A stretch of DNA of 64,000 nt from Megalopta genalis (taxonomy: Eukaryota > Arthropoda > Insecta > Hymenoptera > Halictidae), in the NCBI RefSeq assembly GCF_051020955.1, contig NW_027476157.1, positions 186,001 through 250,000 of the forward strand, written 5' to 3'. Below, piece by piece: positions 22,700 through 35,974 of the stretch. The first letter of the stretch is position 1. Each line of letters begins with the position of its first letter. Below the pieces are notes generated by a model. The model was not told the origin of the DNA, ran no database searches, and saw only the letters and a list, made by a program, of their open reading frames with translations. A program made the position numbers and the translations under genes.

Positions 22700-25600
22700 A
22701 TCGCAAGTATTTGAAGCAGAATCGTTTGTGTCGCATGGCTTTGAGGATAAGCCTTCTAATTCGCATTAATTTGAATGTAAATCATGTGTTTCGCACAGAT
22801 TTGAAGCTAACTCGTTTGTTTCGCTCTTATTTGAAGCTATATCATTTATATTGCAAGTCTGTGAAGCTAAATCATTTGTTTCGCATGGAGTTGAAGCTAA
22901 GGCTTCTACTTCGCTTTGATTTGATACTAAATCATGTGTTTGGCATGGTTTTAAAGCTAGCTCGTTTGTTTCGCATGCGGATGAAGCTAAATCAAGTTTA
23001 TCACAAGTATATGAAGCTAAACCATATGTTTCGCAAGAATATGAAGCTAAACCATGTGTATCGCTTGGATTTGAAGCTAAATCATGAGTTTCGCATAGAC
23101 TTGAAGCTTTCTCGTTTGTTTCGCCTGCATTTGAAGCTATATCACTTCTATCGCAGGTATTTGAAGCTAAATCATTCGTATGGCATCGATTTGAAGCTAA
23201 GCCTTCTACTTCGCATTGATTTGAAGCTAAATCGTGTATTTCGCTTGGATTTTAAACTAACGCGTTTGTTTCGCTTGCAGTTGAAGCTAAATCGTGTTTA
23301 TCACAAGTATCTGAAGCTAAGCCACTTGTTTCGCAAGCATATGAAGCTAAACCATGTGCTTCGCATTGATTTGAAGCTAAATCATGTGTTCCGCATGGAT
23401 TTGAAGCTAACTCGTTTGTTTTGCCTACATTTGAAGGTATATCGTTTATATCGCAAGCATTTGAAGCTAAATCATTTGTTTCGTATGAATTTTAAGCTAA
23501 ATCATGTGTTTCGCATGGAATTGAAGCTACCTGGTTTGTTTCGCCTGCATTTGAAGCTATATCATTTACGTCGCAAGTATTTGAAGCTAAATCATTTGTT
23601 TCGCATGGATTTGAAGTTAAGCCATCTACTTCGCATTGATTTGAAACTAAATCATCTGTTTCGCTTGGATTTGAAGCTAACTCGTTTGTTTCGCCTGCAT
23701 TTGAAGCTTTATCAATTATATCGCAAGTATTTGAAGCTAAACGATTTGTTTCGCATGGCTTTGAGGATAAGCCTTCTACTTCGCATTGATTTGAAACTAA
23801 ATCATGTGTTTCGCATGTATTTGAAGCTAAATCATGTATTTCGCACAGATTTGAAGCTAACTCGTTTGTTCCGCCCTTATTTGAAGCTATATCATTTATA
23901 TCGCAAGTCTGTGAAGCTAAATCATTTGTTTCGCATGGAGTTGGCTTCTACTTCGCATTGATTTGATACTAAATCATGTGTTTGGCTTGGTTTTAAAGCT
24001 AGCTCGTTTGTTTCGTATGCGGATGAAGCTAAATCAAGTTTATCTCAAGTATATGAAGCTCAACCATGTGTTTCGCAAGAATATGAAGCTAAACCATGTG
24101 TTTCGCTTGGATTTGAAGCTAAATCATGAGTTTCGCATAGACTTGAAGCTGACTCGTTTGTTTCGCCTGCATTTGAAGCTATATCAACTATATCGCAAGT
24201 ATTTGAAGCTAAATCATTTGTGTCGCATGGTTTTGAATATAAGCGTTCTACTTTAAATTAATTTGAAGGTAAATCATGTGTTTCGCTTGGATTTGAAGCT
24301 AACTCGTTTGTTTCGCCTGTATTTGATGCTATATCATTTATATCGCAAGTATTTAAAGCTAAATCATTTGTGTCGCATGGCTTTGAAGCTAAGCCTTCTA
24401 CTTCGCATTGATTTGACGCTAAATCATGTGTTTCGCACAGATTTGAAGCTAACTCGTTTGTTTCGCCTGCATTTGATGCTATATCAATTATATTGCAAGT
24501 ATTTGAAGCTAAATCATTTGTGTTGCATGGCTTTGAAGATAAGCCTTCCACTTTGCATTAATTTGAAGGTAAATCATGTGTTTCGCTTGGATTTGAAGCT
24601 AAGCCTTCTACTTCGCATTGATTTGGAAGTAAATCATGTGTTTCGCTTGGATTTGTAGCTAAGTTGTTTGTTTCGCATGCATTTGAAGCTAAATCAATCA
24701 TATAGCAAGTATTTGAAGCAGAATCATTTGTGTCGCATGGCTTTCAGGATAAGCCTTCTACTTCGCATTAATTTGAAGGTAAGTCATGTGTTACGCTTGG
24801 ATTTGAAGCTATGTCTACTACTTCGCATTGATTTGAAACTAAATCATGTGTTTCGTATGGATTTAAAGCTAAATCATGTGTTTCGCATGGAAGTGAAACT
24901 AACTCGATGTTTCGCCTGCATTTGAAGCTAAATCATGTTTATCACAAGTACCTGAATCTAAACCATTTGTTTAGCAAGAATATGAAGCTAAACCATCTGT
25001 TTCGCATGAATTTGAAGCTAAGTCATGTGTTTCGCACAGATTTGAAGCTAACTCGTTTGTTTCGCCAGCATTTGAAGCTATATCAATTATATCGCAAGTA
25101 TTTGAAGCTAAATCATTTGTGTCGCATGGTTTTGAATATAAGCCTTCTACTTTAAATTAATTTGAAGGTAAATCATGTGTTTCGCTTGGATTTGAAGGTA
25201 ACTCGTTTGATTCGCCAGCATTTCAAGCTAAATCATGTTTATCACAATGATCTGAATCTAAACCATTTGTTTCGCAAGAATATGAAGCTAAACCATGTGT
25301 TTCGCATGAATTTGAAGCTAAATCATGTTTTTCGCACAGATTTGATGCTAACTCGTTTGTTTCGCCCTTATTTGAAGCTATATCATTTATATCGCAAGTC
25401 TGTGAAGCTAAATCATTTGTTTCGCATGGAGTTGAAGCTAAGGCTTCTACTTCGCATTGATTTGACAATAAATCATGTGTTTCGCTTGGATTTGAAGCTA
25501 ACTCGTTTGTTTCGCCTGCATTTGATGCTGTATCAATTATATCGCAAGTATTTGAAGCTAAATCATTTGTGTCGCATGGATTTGAATCTAAGCCTTCTTC

Positions 25601-26100
25601 TTCGCATTGATTTGGAACTAAATCATGTGTTTCACTTGGATTTGAAGCTAACTCGTTTGTTTCGCACGCATTTGAAGCTATATCAATTATATCGCAAGTA
25701 TTTGAAGCTAAATCATTTGTGTCGCATGGCTTTGAGGATAATCCTTCTACTTCGCATTAATTTGAGGGTAAATCATGTATTTCGCTTGGATTTGAAGCTA
25801 ACTCGTTTGTTTCGCCTGTATTTGAAGCTATATCAATTATATCGCAAGTATTTGAAGCTAAATCATTTGTGTTGCATGGCTTTGAAGCTAACTCGTTTGT
25901 TTCGCCTGCATTTGAAGCTTTATCAATTATATCGCAAGTATTTGAAGCTAAACGATTTCTGTCGCATGACTTTGAGGATAAGCCTTCTAATTCGCATTGA
26001 TTTGAAACTAAACCATGTGTTTCGCTTGGATTTGAAGCTAACTCGTTTGCTTCGCCTGCATTTGAAGCTAAATCATGTTTATCACAAGTATCTGAATCTA

Positions 26101-26850
26101 AACCATTTGTTTCGCAACAATATGAAGCTAAACCACGTGTTTCGCATGAATTTGAAGCTAAAACATGTCTTTCGCATAGACTTCAAGCTAACTCGTTTGT
26201 TTCGACTGCATTTGAAGCTATATCACTTCTATCGCAGGTATTTGAAGCTAAATCGTTCGTATGGCATCGATTTGAAGCTAAGCCTTCTACTTCGCATTGA
26301 TTTGAAGCTAAATCATTTGTCTCGCAGGGGTTTTAAAGCTAACTCGTTTGTTTCGCATGCGGTTGAAGCTAAATCATGTTTATCACAAGTATATGAAGCT
26401 GAACCATTTGTTTCGCAAGATTATGAAGCTAAACCATGTGTTTCGCTTGGATTTGAAGCTAAATCATGTGTTTCGCATGGATTTGAAACTAACTCGTTTG
26501 CTTCGCCTGCATTTGAAGCTAAATCATGTTTATCACAAGTATCTGAATCTAAACCATTTGTTTCGCAACAATATGAAGCTAAACCACGTGTTTCGCTTGA
26601 ATGTGAAGCTAAATCATGTGTTTCGCATAGACTTGAAGCTAACTCGTTTGTTTCGCCTGCATTTGAAGCTATATCACTTCTATCGCAGGTATTTGAAGCA
26701 AATCATTCCTATGGCATCGATTTGAAGCTAAGCCTTCTACTTCGCATTGATTTGAAGCTAAATCGTGCGTTTCGCTTGGATTTTAAACTAACTCGTTTGT
26801 TTCGCATGCAGTTGAAGCTAAATCATGTTTATCACAAGTTTCTGAAGCTA
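26101..26850. repeat. 750-bp tandem pair, copy A
   Basis: AACCATTTGTTTCGCAACAA at 26,101 recurs at 26,851, exactly 25 units later. The copies share a one-base gain (CGCAGGGGTTTTAAAGC near 26,328) and a one-base loss (GAAGCAAATCATTCC near 26,695). I saw very few differences, for example AAACATG near 26,161 against AATCATG. Confidence 0.85.
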
Positions 26851-27600
26851 AACCATTTGTTTCGCAACAATATGAAGCTAAACCACGTGTTTCGCATGAA
26901 TTTGAAGCTAAATCATGTCTTTCGCATAGACTTCAAGCTAACTCGTTTGTTTCGACTGCATTTGAAGCTATATCACTTCTATCGCAGGTATTTGAAGCTA
27001 AATCGTTCGTATGGCATCGATTTGAAGCTAAGCCTTCTACTTCGCATTGATTTGAAGCTAAATCATTTGTCTCGCAGGGGTTTTAAAGCTAACTCGTTTG
27101 TTTCGCATGCGGTTGAAGCTAAATCATGTTTATCACAAGTATATGAAGCTGAACCATTTGTTTCGCAAGATTATGAAGCTAAACCATGTGTTTCGCTTGG
27201 ATTTGAAGCTAAATCATGTGTTTCGCATGGATTTGAAACTAACTCGTTTGCTTCGCCTGCATTTGAAGCTAAATCATGTTTATCACAAGTATCTGAATCT
27301 AAACCATTTGTTTCGCAACAATATGAAGCTAAACCACGTGTTTCGCTTGAATGTGAAGCTAAATCATGTGTTTCGCATAGACTTGAAGCTAACTCGTTTG
27401 TTTCGCCTGCATTTGAAGCTATATCACTTCTATCGCAGGTATTTGAAGCAAATCATTCCTATGGCATCGATTTGAAGCTAAGCCTTCTACTTCGCATTGA
27501 TTTGAAGCTAAATCGTGCGTTTCGCTTGGATTTTAAACTAACTCGTTTGTTTCGCATGCAGTTGAAGCTAAATCATGTTTATCACAAGTATCTGAAGCTA
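26851..27600. repeat. 750-bp tandem pair, copy B
   Basis: It directly abuts copy A and ends where AACCACTTGTTTCGCAAGTA replaces AACCATTTGTTTCGCAACAA. A third, partial copy starts near 28,472 and runs to about 29,150. That copy retains the full GAAGCTAAATC where copies A and B have the one-base loss, so the loss arose between the two events. Confidence 0.83.
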
Positions 27601-28180
27601 AACCACTTGTTTCGCAAGTATATGAAGCTAAACCATGTGCTTCGCATTGATTTGAAGATAAATCTTGTGTTCCGCATGAATCTGATGCTAACTCGTTTGT
27701 TTTGCCTGCATTTGATGTTATATCATTTATAACGCAAGTATTTGAAGCTAAATCATTTGTTTCGCAAGTATTTGAAGAAATATCATTTGTTTCGCATGGA
27801 TTTGAATCTACCTCATTTGTTTCGCCTGCATTTGAATCTATATCACTTATATCGCAAGTATTTGAAGCTAAATCATTTGTTCCGCATGGATTTGAAGCTA
27901 CGCCTTCTACTTTGCATTGAGTTTTAGCTAAATCATGTGTGTCGCATGGATTTGATGCTAACTCGTTTGTTTCGCATGGCATTTGAAGCTGTATCACTTA
28001 TATTCGCAAGTATTTGAAGCTAAGTCATTTGTTTCGCATGGATATGAAGCTAAGCCATCTACTTCGCATTGATTTGAAACGAAATCATGTGTTTCGCTTG
28101 GATTTGAAGCTAACTCGTATGTTTCGCCTGCAGTTGAATCTATATCACTTATATCGCAAGTATTTGAAGCTAAATCATTT
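27105..28180. repeat. ~1.08-kb module, partner at 28,727-29,802
   Basis: The offset is 1,622 bp. Shared marks include CATTGAGTTTTAGC near 27,917, GCATGGCATTTGAAGC near 27,975 and the extra base in TATATTCGCAAG near 28,000. The match ends where GTGTCGCATGG is replaced by GTTCCGCATGG. Confidence 0.75.
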
Positions 28181-29684
28181 GTGTCGCATGGCTTTGAAGA
28201 TAAGCCTTCTACTTTGCATTAATATGAAGGTAAATCATGTGTTTCGCTTGGATTTGAAGGTAACTCGTTTGTTTCGCCTGCATTTGAAGCTATATCACTT
28301 CTATCGCAGGTATTTGAAGCGAATCATTCGTATGGCATCGATTTGAAGCTAAACCTTCTACTTCGCATTGATTTGAAGCTAAATCGTGTGTTTCGCTTGG
28401 ATTTTAAACTAACTCGTTTGCTTCGCCTGCATTTGAAGCTAAATCATGTTTATCACAAGTATCTGAATCTAAACCATTTGTTTCGCAACAATATGAAGCT
28501 AAACCACGTGTTTCGCATGAATTTGAAGCTAAATCATGTCTTTCGCATAGACTTCAAGCTAACTCGTTTGTTTCGACTGCATTTGAAGCTATATCACTTC
28601 TATCGCAGGTATTTGAAGCTAAATCGTTCGTATGGCATCGATTTGAAGCTAAGCCTTCTACTTCGCATTGATTTGATGCTAAATCATTTGTCTCGCAGGG
28701 GTTTTAAAGCTAACTCGTTTGTTTCGCATGCGGTTGAAGCTAAATCATGTTTATCACAAGTATATGAAGCTGAACCATTTGTTTCGCAAGATTATGAAGC
28801 TAAACCATGTGTTTCGCTTGGATTTGAAGCTAAATCATGTGTTTCGCATGGATTTGAAACTAACTCGTTTGCTTCGCCTGCATTTGAAGCTAAATCATGT
28901 TTATCACAAGTATCTGAATCTAAACCATTTGTTTCGCAACAATATGAAGCTAAACCACGTGTTTCGCTTGAATGTGAAGCTAAATCATGTGTTTCGCATA
29001 GACTTGAAGCTAACTCGTTTGTTTCGCCTGCATTTGAAGCTATATCACTTCTATCGCAGGTATTTGAAGCTAAATCATTCGTATGGCATCGATTTGAAGC
29101 TAAGCCTTCTACTTCGCATTGATTTGAAGCTAAATCGTGTGTTTCGCATGGATTTTAAACTAACTCGTTTGTTTCGCATGCAGTTGAAGCTAAATCATGT
29201 TTATCACAAGTATCTGAAGCCAAACCAATTGTTTCGCAAGTATATGAAGCTAAACCATGTGCTTCGCATTGATTTGAATCTAAATCTTGTGTTCCGAATG
29301 GATCTGAAGCTAACTCGTTTGTTTTGCCTGCATTTGATGTTATATCATTTATAACGCAAGTATTTGAAACTAAATCATTTGTTTCGCAAGTATTTGAAGA
29401 AATATCATTTGTTTCGCATGGATTTGAATCTACCTCGTTTGTTTCGCCTGCAGTTGAATCTATATCACTTATATCGCAAGTATTTGAAGTTAAATCATTT
29501 GTTCCGCATGGATTTGAAGCTACGCCTTCTACTTTGCATTGAGTTTTAGCTAAATCATGTGTGTCGCATGGATTTGATGCTAACTCGTTTGTTTCGCATG
29601 GCATTTGAAGCTGTATCACTTATATTCGCAAGTATTTGAAGCTAAGTCATTTGTTTCGCATGGATATGAAGCTAAGCCATCTAC

Positions 29685-30161
29685 TTCGCATTGATTTGAA
29701 ACTAAATCATGTGTTTCGCTTGGATTTGAAGCTAACTCGTTTGTTTCGCCTGCAGTTGAATCTATATCACTTATATCGCAAGTATTTGAAGCTAAATCAT
29801 TTGTTCCGCATGGATTTGAGGCTACGCCTTCTACTTCGCATTGATTTTTAGCTAAATCATGTGTTTCGCATGGATTTGATGCTAACTCGTTTGTTTCGCA
29901 TGCATTTGAAGCAGTATCACTTATATTCGCAAGTATTTGAAGCTAAGTCATTTGTTTCGCATGGATATGAAGATAAGCCTCCTACTTCGGATTGATTTGA
30001 AGCTAAATCATGTGTCTCGCTTGGTTTTAAAGCTAACTCGTTTGTTTCGAATGCGGTTGAAGCTAAATCATGTTTATCACAAGTATATGAAGCTAAACCA
30101 TTTGTTTCGCAAGAATATGAAGCTAAACCATGTGTCTCGCTTGGATTTGAAGCTAAATCAT
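29685..30161. repeat. ~480-bp module, partner at 33,416-33,892
   Basis: The offset is 3,731 bp. It shares GATTTTTAGC near 29,845, GAAGCAGTATCAC, TATATTCGCAAG and CTTCGGATTG. It lies directly left of the 4,123-bp-offset module. The partner lies about 380 bp left of that module's partner, so the two pieces were once contiguous in both places and one copy gained or lost sequence between them. Confidence 0.75.
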
Positions 30162-31140
30162 GTATTTCGCTTGGATTTGAAGCTAACTGGTTTGTTTCGT
30201 CTGCATTTGAAACTATATCACTTATTTCGATAGTATCAGAATCTAAATCATTTGTGTCGCATGGATGTGAAGCTAAACCTTCTACGTGGCATTGTCTTGA
30301 AGCATAATCATGTGTTTCGCATTGATTTACAGCTAAATCATGTGTTTCGCATGGATGTGAAGCTATCTCGTTTGTTTCGCCTGTCGTATAATCTTTATCA
30401 CTTATATAGCAAGTATTTGAAGCTAAAACATTTGTTCCGCATGGATTTGAAGCTAAGGCTTCTACATCGCATTGATTTGAAGCTAAATCTTGTGTATTGC
30501 ATGGAATTGAAGCTAAACCTTCTACATAGCATTGATTTACAGCTAAATAATGTGTTTCGCATGGATTTGAAGCTATCTCGTTTGTTTCGCCTGCATTAGA
30601 ATCTATATCACTTTTATAGCAAGTATTTGAAGCTAAATCATTTGTTCCGCATGGATTTGAAGCTAAGGCTTCTACATCGCATTGATTAGATTCTGAATCA
30701 TGTGTTTCGCTTGGTTTTGAAGCTAACTCGTTTGTTTCGTCTCCATTTGATGCTATATCACATATATCGCAAGTATCTGAACATAAATCAATCGTTTCTC
30801 ATGGATTTGAAGCAAATCCTTCTACCACGCATTGATTTGAAGCTAAATCATGTGTATCGCATGGATTTTGAAGCTAACTCGTTTGATTCGTCTCCATTTG
30901 AAGCTATATCACTTATATCCCAAGTGTTTGAAGCTAAATCAGTTGTTTCGCACGGATTTGAAGCTCAACCTTCTACATAGCATTGATTTGCAGCTAAATC
31001 ATGTGCTGCGCATGGATTAGAAGCTAACTCGTTTGTTTCACCTGCATTTGAAGCTATATCACCTATATTCCAAGGGTTTGAAGCTCAATCATTTGTTCCA
31101 CATGGATTTGAAGCTAATCCTTATACATCGCATTGATTTG
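30149..31140. repeat. ~990-bp module, partner at 34,272-35,263
   Basis: The offset is 4,123 bp. Shared rare marks are TTCTACGTGGCATTG, TCGTATAATCTTTATC, GTGCTGCGCATGG and CCAAGGGTTTG. The partner differs by only a few bases (for example CATAGGATTG for CATAGCATTG near 34,652), so this copying is fairly recent although the units themselves are diverged. Confidence 0.8.
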
Positions 31141-34100
31141 CAGCTAAATCTTGTGTATTGCATGGATTTGAAGCTAAACCTCCTACATAGCATTGATTTA
31201 CAGCTAAATCATGTGTTTCGCATGGATTCGAAGCTATCTCGTTTGTTTCGCCTGCAGTAGAATCTATATCACTTATATAGCAAGAATTTGAAGCTAAATC
31301 ATTTTTTCCGCATGGATTTGAAGCTAAGGCTTCTACATCGCATTGATATGAAGCTAAATCACGTATTTCGCTTGGATATGAAGGTAACTGGTTTGTTTCG
31401 TCTGCATTTGAAGCTATATCACTTATTTCGATAGTATCAGAATCTAAATCATTTGTGTCGCATGGATGTGAAGCTAAACCTTCTACGTGGCATTGTCTTG
31501 AAGCATAATCATGTGTTTCGCATTGATTTGCAGCTAAATTATGTGTTTCGTATGGATTTGGAATTAGATCTACTATATCGCTTTGATTTGACGTTAGTCA
31601 TGTTTTTTGCGTGGATTTGTAGCTAACTCGTTTGATTCGCCTGCAGTTGACACTATATCACTTATATCGCAAGTATTTTAATCTAAATCATTGGTTTCGC
31701 ATGGATTTGAAGCTAAACCTTATACATCGCATTGATTTGAAGCTAAATCTTGTGTATTGCATGGATTTGAAGCTAAACCTTCTACATAGCATTGATTTAC
31801 AGCTAAATCATGTGTTTCGCATGGATGTGAAGCTATCTCGTTTGTTTCGCCTGCCGTATAATCTTTATCACTTATATAGCAAGTATTTGAAGCTAAATCA
31901 TTTGTTCCGCACGGATTTGAAACTAAGGCTTCTACATCGCATTGATTTGAAGCTAAATCTTGTGTATTGCATGGATTTGAAGCTAAACCTTCTACATAGC
32001 ATTGATTTACAGCTAAATAATGTGTTTCGCATGGATTTGAAGCTATCTCGTTTGTTTCGCCTGCATTAGAATCTATATCACTTATATAGCAAGAATTTGA
32101 AGCTAAATCATTTGTTCCGCATGGATTTGAAGCTAAGGCTTCTACATTGCATTGATTTGAAGCTAAATCATGTGTTTCACTTGGTTTTGAAGCTAACTCG
32201 TTTGTTTCGTCTGCATTTGATGCTATATCACCTATATCGCAAGTATCTGAACCTAAATCAATTGTTTCTCATGGATTTGAAGCAAAGCCTTCTACCACGC
32301 ATTGATTTGAAGCTAAATCATGTGTATCGCATGGATTTTGAAGCTTACTCGTTTGATTCGTCTCCATTTGGAGCTATATCACTTATATCCCAAGTGTTTG
32401 AAACTAAATCATTTGTTTCGCACGGATTTGAAGCTAAACATTCTACATCGCATTGATTTGAATCTAAATCATGTGTTTCGATTGGATTTGAAGCTAAACC
32501 TTCTACATCTCCTTGATATGAAGCTAAATCATGTATTTCGCTTGGATTTGAAGCTAACTGCTTTGTTTCGTCTGCATTTGAAGCTATATCACTTATTTCG
32601 ATAGTATCAGAATCTAAATCATTTGTGTCGCATGGATTTGAAGCTAAACCTTCTACGTGGCATTGTCTTGAAGCATAATCATGTGTTTCGCATGGATTTG
32701 AAGCTAAATCGATTGTTTCGCCTGCATTTGATGCTATATCACTTACATCGCAAGCATCTGAACCTAAATCAATTGTTTCTCTTGGATTTGAAGCAAAGCC
32801 TTCTTCCTCGCATTGATTTGAAACTAAATCATGTGTTTCGCTTGGATTTGAAGCAAACTCGATGTTTCGTCTGCACTTGAATCTATATCACTTGTATCGC
32901 AAGTATTTGAAGAAAAATCACTTGTTTCCCATGGATTTGTAGCTGAGACATCTAGTTCGCATTGATTTGGAACTAAATCATGTGTTCCGAATGGATTTGA
33001 AGCTAAATCATTTGTTTCGCATGAATTTTAAGCTAAATCATGTGTTTCCTTCTACATAGCATCGCTTTGAAGCTAAATCTTGTGTATTGCATGGATTTGA
33101 AGCTAAACATTCTACATAGCATTGATTAACAGCTAAATCATGTGTTTCGCATGGATTTGAAGCTATCTCGTTTGTTTCGCCTGCAGTAGAATCTACATCA
33201 CTCATATAGCAAGTATTTGAAGCTAAATCATTTGTTCCGCATGGATTTGAAGCTAAGGCTTCTACATCGCATTGATTTGAAGCTAAATCATGTGTTTCGT
33301 TTAGATTTGAAGCTAACTCGTTTGTTTCGTCTGCATTTGATGCTATATCACTTATATCGCAAGCATCTGAACCTAAATCAATTGTTTCTCTTGGATTTGA
33401 AGCAAAGCCTTCTTCCTCGCATTGATTTGAAACTAAATCATGTGTTTCGCTTGGATTTGAAGCTAACTCGTTTGTTTCGCCTGCAGTTGAATCTATATCA
33501 CTTATATCGCAAGTATTTGAAGCTAAATCATTTGTTCCGCATGGATTTGAGGCTACGCCTTCTACTTCGCATTGATTTTTAGCTAAATCATGTGTTTCGC
33601 ATGGATTTGATGCTAACTCGTTTGTTTCGCATGCATTTGAAGCAGTATCACTTATATTCGCAAGTATTTGAAGCTAAGTCATTTGTTTCGCATGGATATG
33701 AAGATAAGCCTCCTACTTCGGATTGATTTGAAGCTAAATCATGTGTCTCGCTTGGTTTTAAAGCTAACTCGTTTGTTTCGAATGCGGTTGAAGCTAAATC
33801 ATGTTTATCACAAGTATATGAAGCTAAACCATTTGTTTCGCAAGAATATGAAGCTAAACCATGTGTCTCGCTTGGATTTGAAGCTAAATCATGTGTTTCC
33901 CATGGATTTGAAACTAACTCGTTTGTTTCGCCTGCATTTGAAGCTAAATCATGTTTATCACAAGTATCTGTATCTAAACTATTTGTTTCGCAAGAATATG
34001 AAGCTAAACCACGTGTTTCGCAAGAATATGAAGCTAAACCATGTGTTTCGCTTGGATTTGAAGCTAAATCATGTGTTTCGCATGGATTTTGAAGCTAACT

Positions 34101-35640
34101 CGTTTGATTCGTCTCCATTTGAAGCTATATCACTTATATCCCAAGTGTTTGAAGCTAAATCTTTTTGTTTCGCACGGATTTGAAGCTAAACATTCTACAT
34201 CGCATTGATTTGAATCTAAATCATGTGTTTCGATTGGATTTGAAGCTAAACCTTCTACATCTCCTTGATATGAAGCTAAATCATGTATTTCGCTTGGATT
34301 TGAAGCTAACTGGTTTGTTTCGTCTGCATTTGAAACTATATCACTTATTTCGATAGTATCAGAATCTAAATCATTTGTGTCGCATGGATGTGAAGCTAAA
34401 CCTTCTACGTGGCATTGTCTTGAAGCATAATCATGTGTTTCGCATTGATTTACAGCTAAATCATGTGTTTCGCATGGATGTGAAGCTATCTCGTTTGTTT
34501 CGCCTGTCGTATAATCTTTATCACTTATATAGCAAGTATTTGAAGCTAAAACATTTGTTCCGCATGGATTTGAAGCTAAGGCTTCTACATCGCATTGATT
34601 TGAAGCTAAATCTTGTGTATTGCATGGAATTGAAGCTAAACCTTCTACATAGGATTGATTTACAGCTAAATAATGTGTTTCGCATGGATTTGAAGCTATC
34701 TCGTTTGTTTCGCCTGCATTAGAATCTATATCACTTATATAGCAAGTATTTGAAGCTAAATCATTTGTTCCGCATGGATTTGAAGCTAAGGCTTCTACAT
34801 CGCATTGATTAGATTCTGAATCATGTGTTTCGCTTGGTTTTGAAGCTAACTCGTTTGTTTCGTCTCCATTTGATGCTATATCACATATATCGCAAGTATC
34901 TGAACATAAATCAATCGTTTCTCATGGATTTGAAGCAAATCCTTCTACCACGCATTGATTTGAAGCTAAATCATGTGTATCGCATGGATTTTGAAGCTAA
35001 CTCGTTTGATTCGTCTCCATTTGAAGCTATATCACTTATATCCCAAGTGTTTGAAGCTAAATCAGTTGTTTCGCACGGATTTGAAGCTCAACCTTCTACA
35101 TAGCATTGATTTGCAGCTAAATCATGTGCTGCGCATGGATTAGAAGCTAACTCGTTTGTTTCACCTGCATTTGAAGCTATATCACCTATATTCCAAGGGT
35201 TTGAAGCTCAATCATTTGTTCCACATGGATTTGAAGCTAATCCTTATACATCGCATTGATTTGAAGCTAAATCATGTGTTTCGCATGGATTTTGAAGCTA
35301 ACTCGTTTGTTTCGTCTGCATTTGATGCTATATCACTTATATCGCAAGCATCTGAACCTAAATCAATTGTTTCTCTTGGATTTGAAGCAAAGCCTTCTTC
35401 CTCGCATTGATTTGAATCTAAATCATGTGTATCGCATGGATTTTGATGCTAACTCGTTTGATTCGTCTGCATTTGAAGCTATATCACTTATATCCCAAGT
35501 GTTTGAAGCTAAATCATTTGTTTCGTACGGATTTGAAGCTAAACATTCTACATCGCATTGATTTGCAGCTAAATCATGTGTTTCGCATGGATTTGAAGCT
35601 AACTCCTTTGATTCGCATGCAGTTGATGCTAAATCATGTA
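30161..35640. repeat. Array block 6: diverged subfamily with TCTACATAGC units
   Basis: Units here commonly read TCTACATCGC or TCTACATAGC where the rest of the array has TCTACTTCGC, and GATTTACAGC or GATTTGCAGC where others have GATTTGAAGC. Substitutions between neighbouring units are more numerous than to the left. Bases 30,149-31,140 recur at 34,272-35,263 (offset 4,123). Near 31,560-31,620 the units are the most degraded seen in the window, and near 33,048 about 20 bases are missing inside a unit. There is no unique sequence. Confidence 0.8.
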
Positions 35641-35974
35641 TAGCACAAATATTTGAAGCTAAACCATTTTTTTCGCATGGGTTGGTTGCTAAGCCTACTA
35701 CTTCGCATTATTTTGAAGCTAAATCATGTGTTTCGCTAGGATTTGAAGCTACCCCTTCTAGATCGTATTGATTTGAAGCTAAATCATGTATTTAGCTTGG
35801 ATTTGAAACTAACTCATTTGTTTCGCATGCAGTTAAAGCTATATCATGTATATCACAAGTATTTGAAGCTAAATCATTTTAATCGCATTGATTTGAAGCT
35901 AAAGCTTCTAAATCGCATTGATTTGAAGCTAAATCATGTGTTTCGCTTTGATTTGAAGCTAAACCTTCTACATC

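Larger units (their letters stand above)
17101..25160. repeat. Array block 4: mixed variants, several dispersed duplications
   Basis: This block is a mosaic. Bases 17,715-18,787 recur at 22,443-23,515 (offset 4,728), 20,100-20,978 recur at 23,297-24,175 (offset 3,197), and about 21,085-21,400 recur at 24,790-25,110 (offset 3,707). Marker variants are TTTTGGCATGGTTTTAAAGC, CATGCGGATGAAGC and CTTCTATCGCAGG. The antisense frame is open for up to 163 codons at 22,208-22,699. There is no unique sequence. Confidence 0.8.
25162..27732 (+). other. Longest plus-strand open stretch (856 codons), judged non-coding
   Basis: This is the longest uninterrupted frame in the window. It mostly reads decapeptides of the KLNHVFRMDL or KLTRLFRLHL kind (Leu, Lys, Arg, His, Asn). 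At about codons 389-512 and 639-762 it switches to FEAKSCVSHG-like decapeptides, because one-base indels near 26,328, 26,695, 27,078 and 27,447 move it into the other plus-strand frame and back. A real protein would not keep both frames open by selection. The openness is explained by unit composition, since few single changes in this frame create stops. No signal peptide, domain or start signal is seen. Confidence 0.12.
25161..30160. repeat. Array block 5: subfamily with a 750-bp tandem pair
   Basis: Units with TATCGCAGG, GTATGGCATCG, CGCAACAATATG and CCACGTGTTTCGC mark this subfamily. It holds a 750-bp tandem pair, a third partial copy at offset 2,371, and a duplication of 27,105-28,180 at about 28,727-29,802 (offset 1,622). 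The longest plus-strand open stretch of the window lies here, but it crosses frames. Two antisense open stretches of 154 codons (27,533-27,997 and 29,155-29,619) are copies of each other. Confidence 0.8.
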
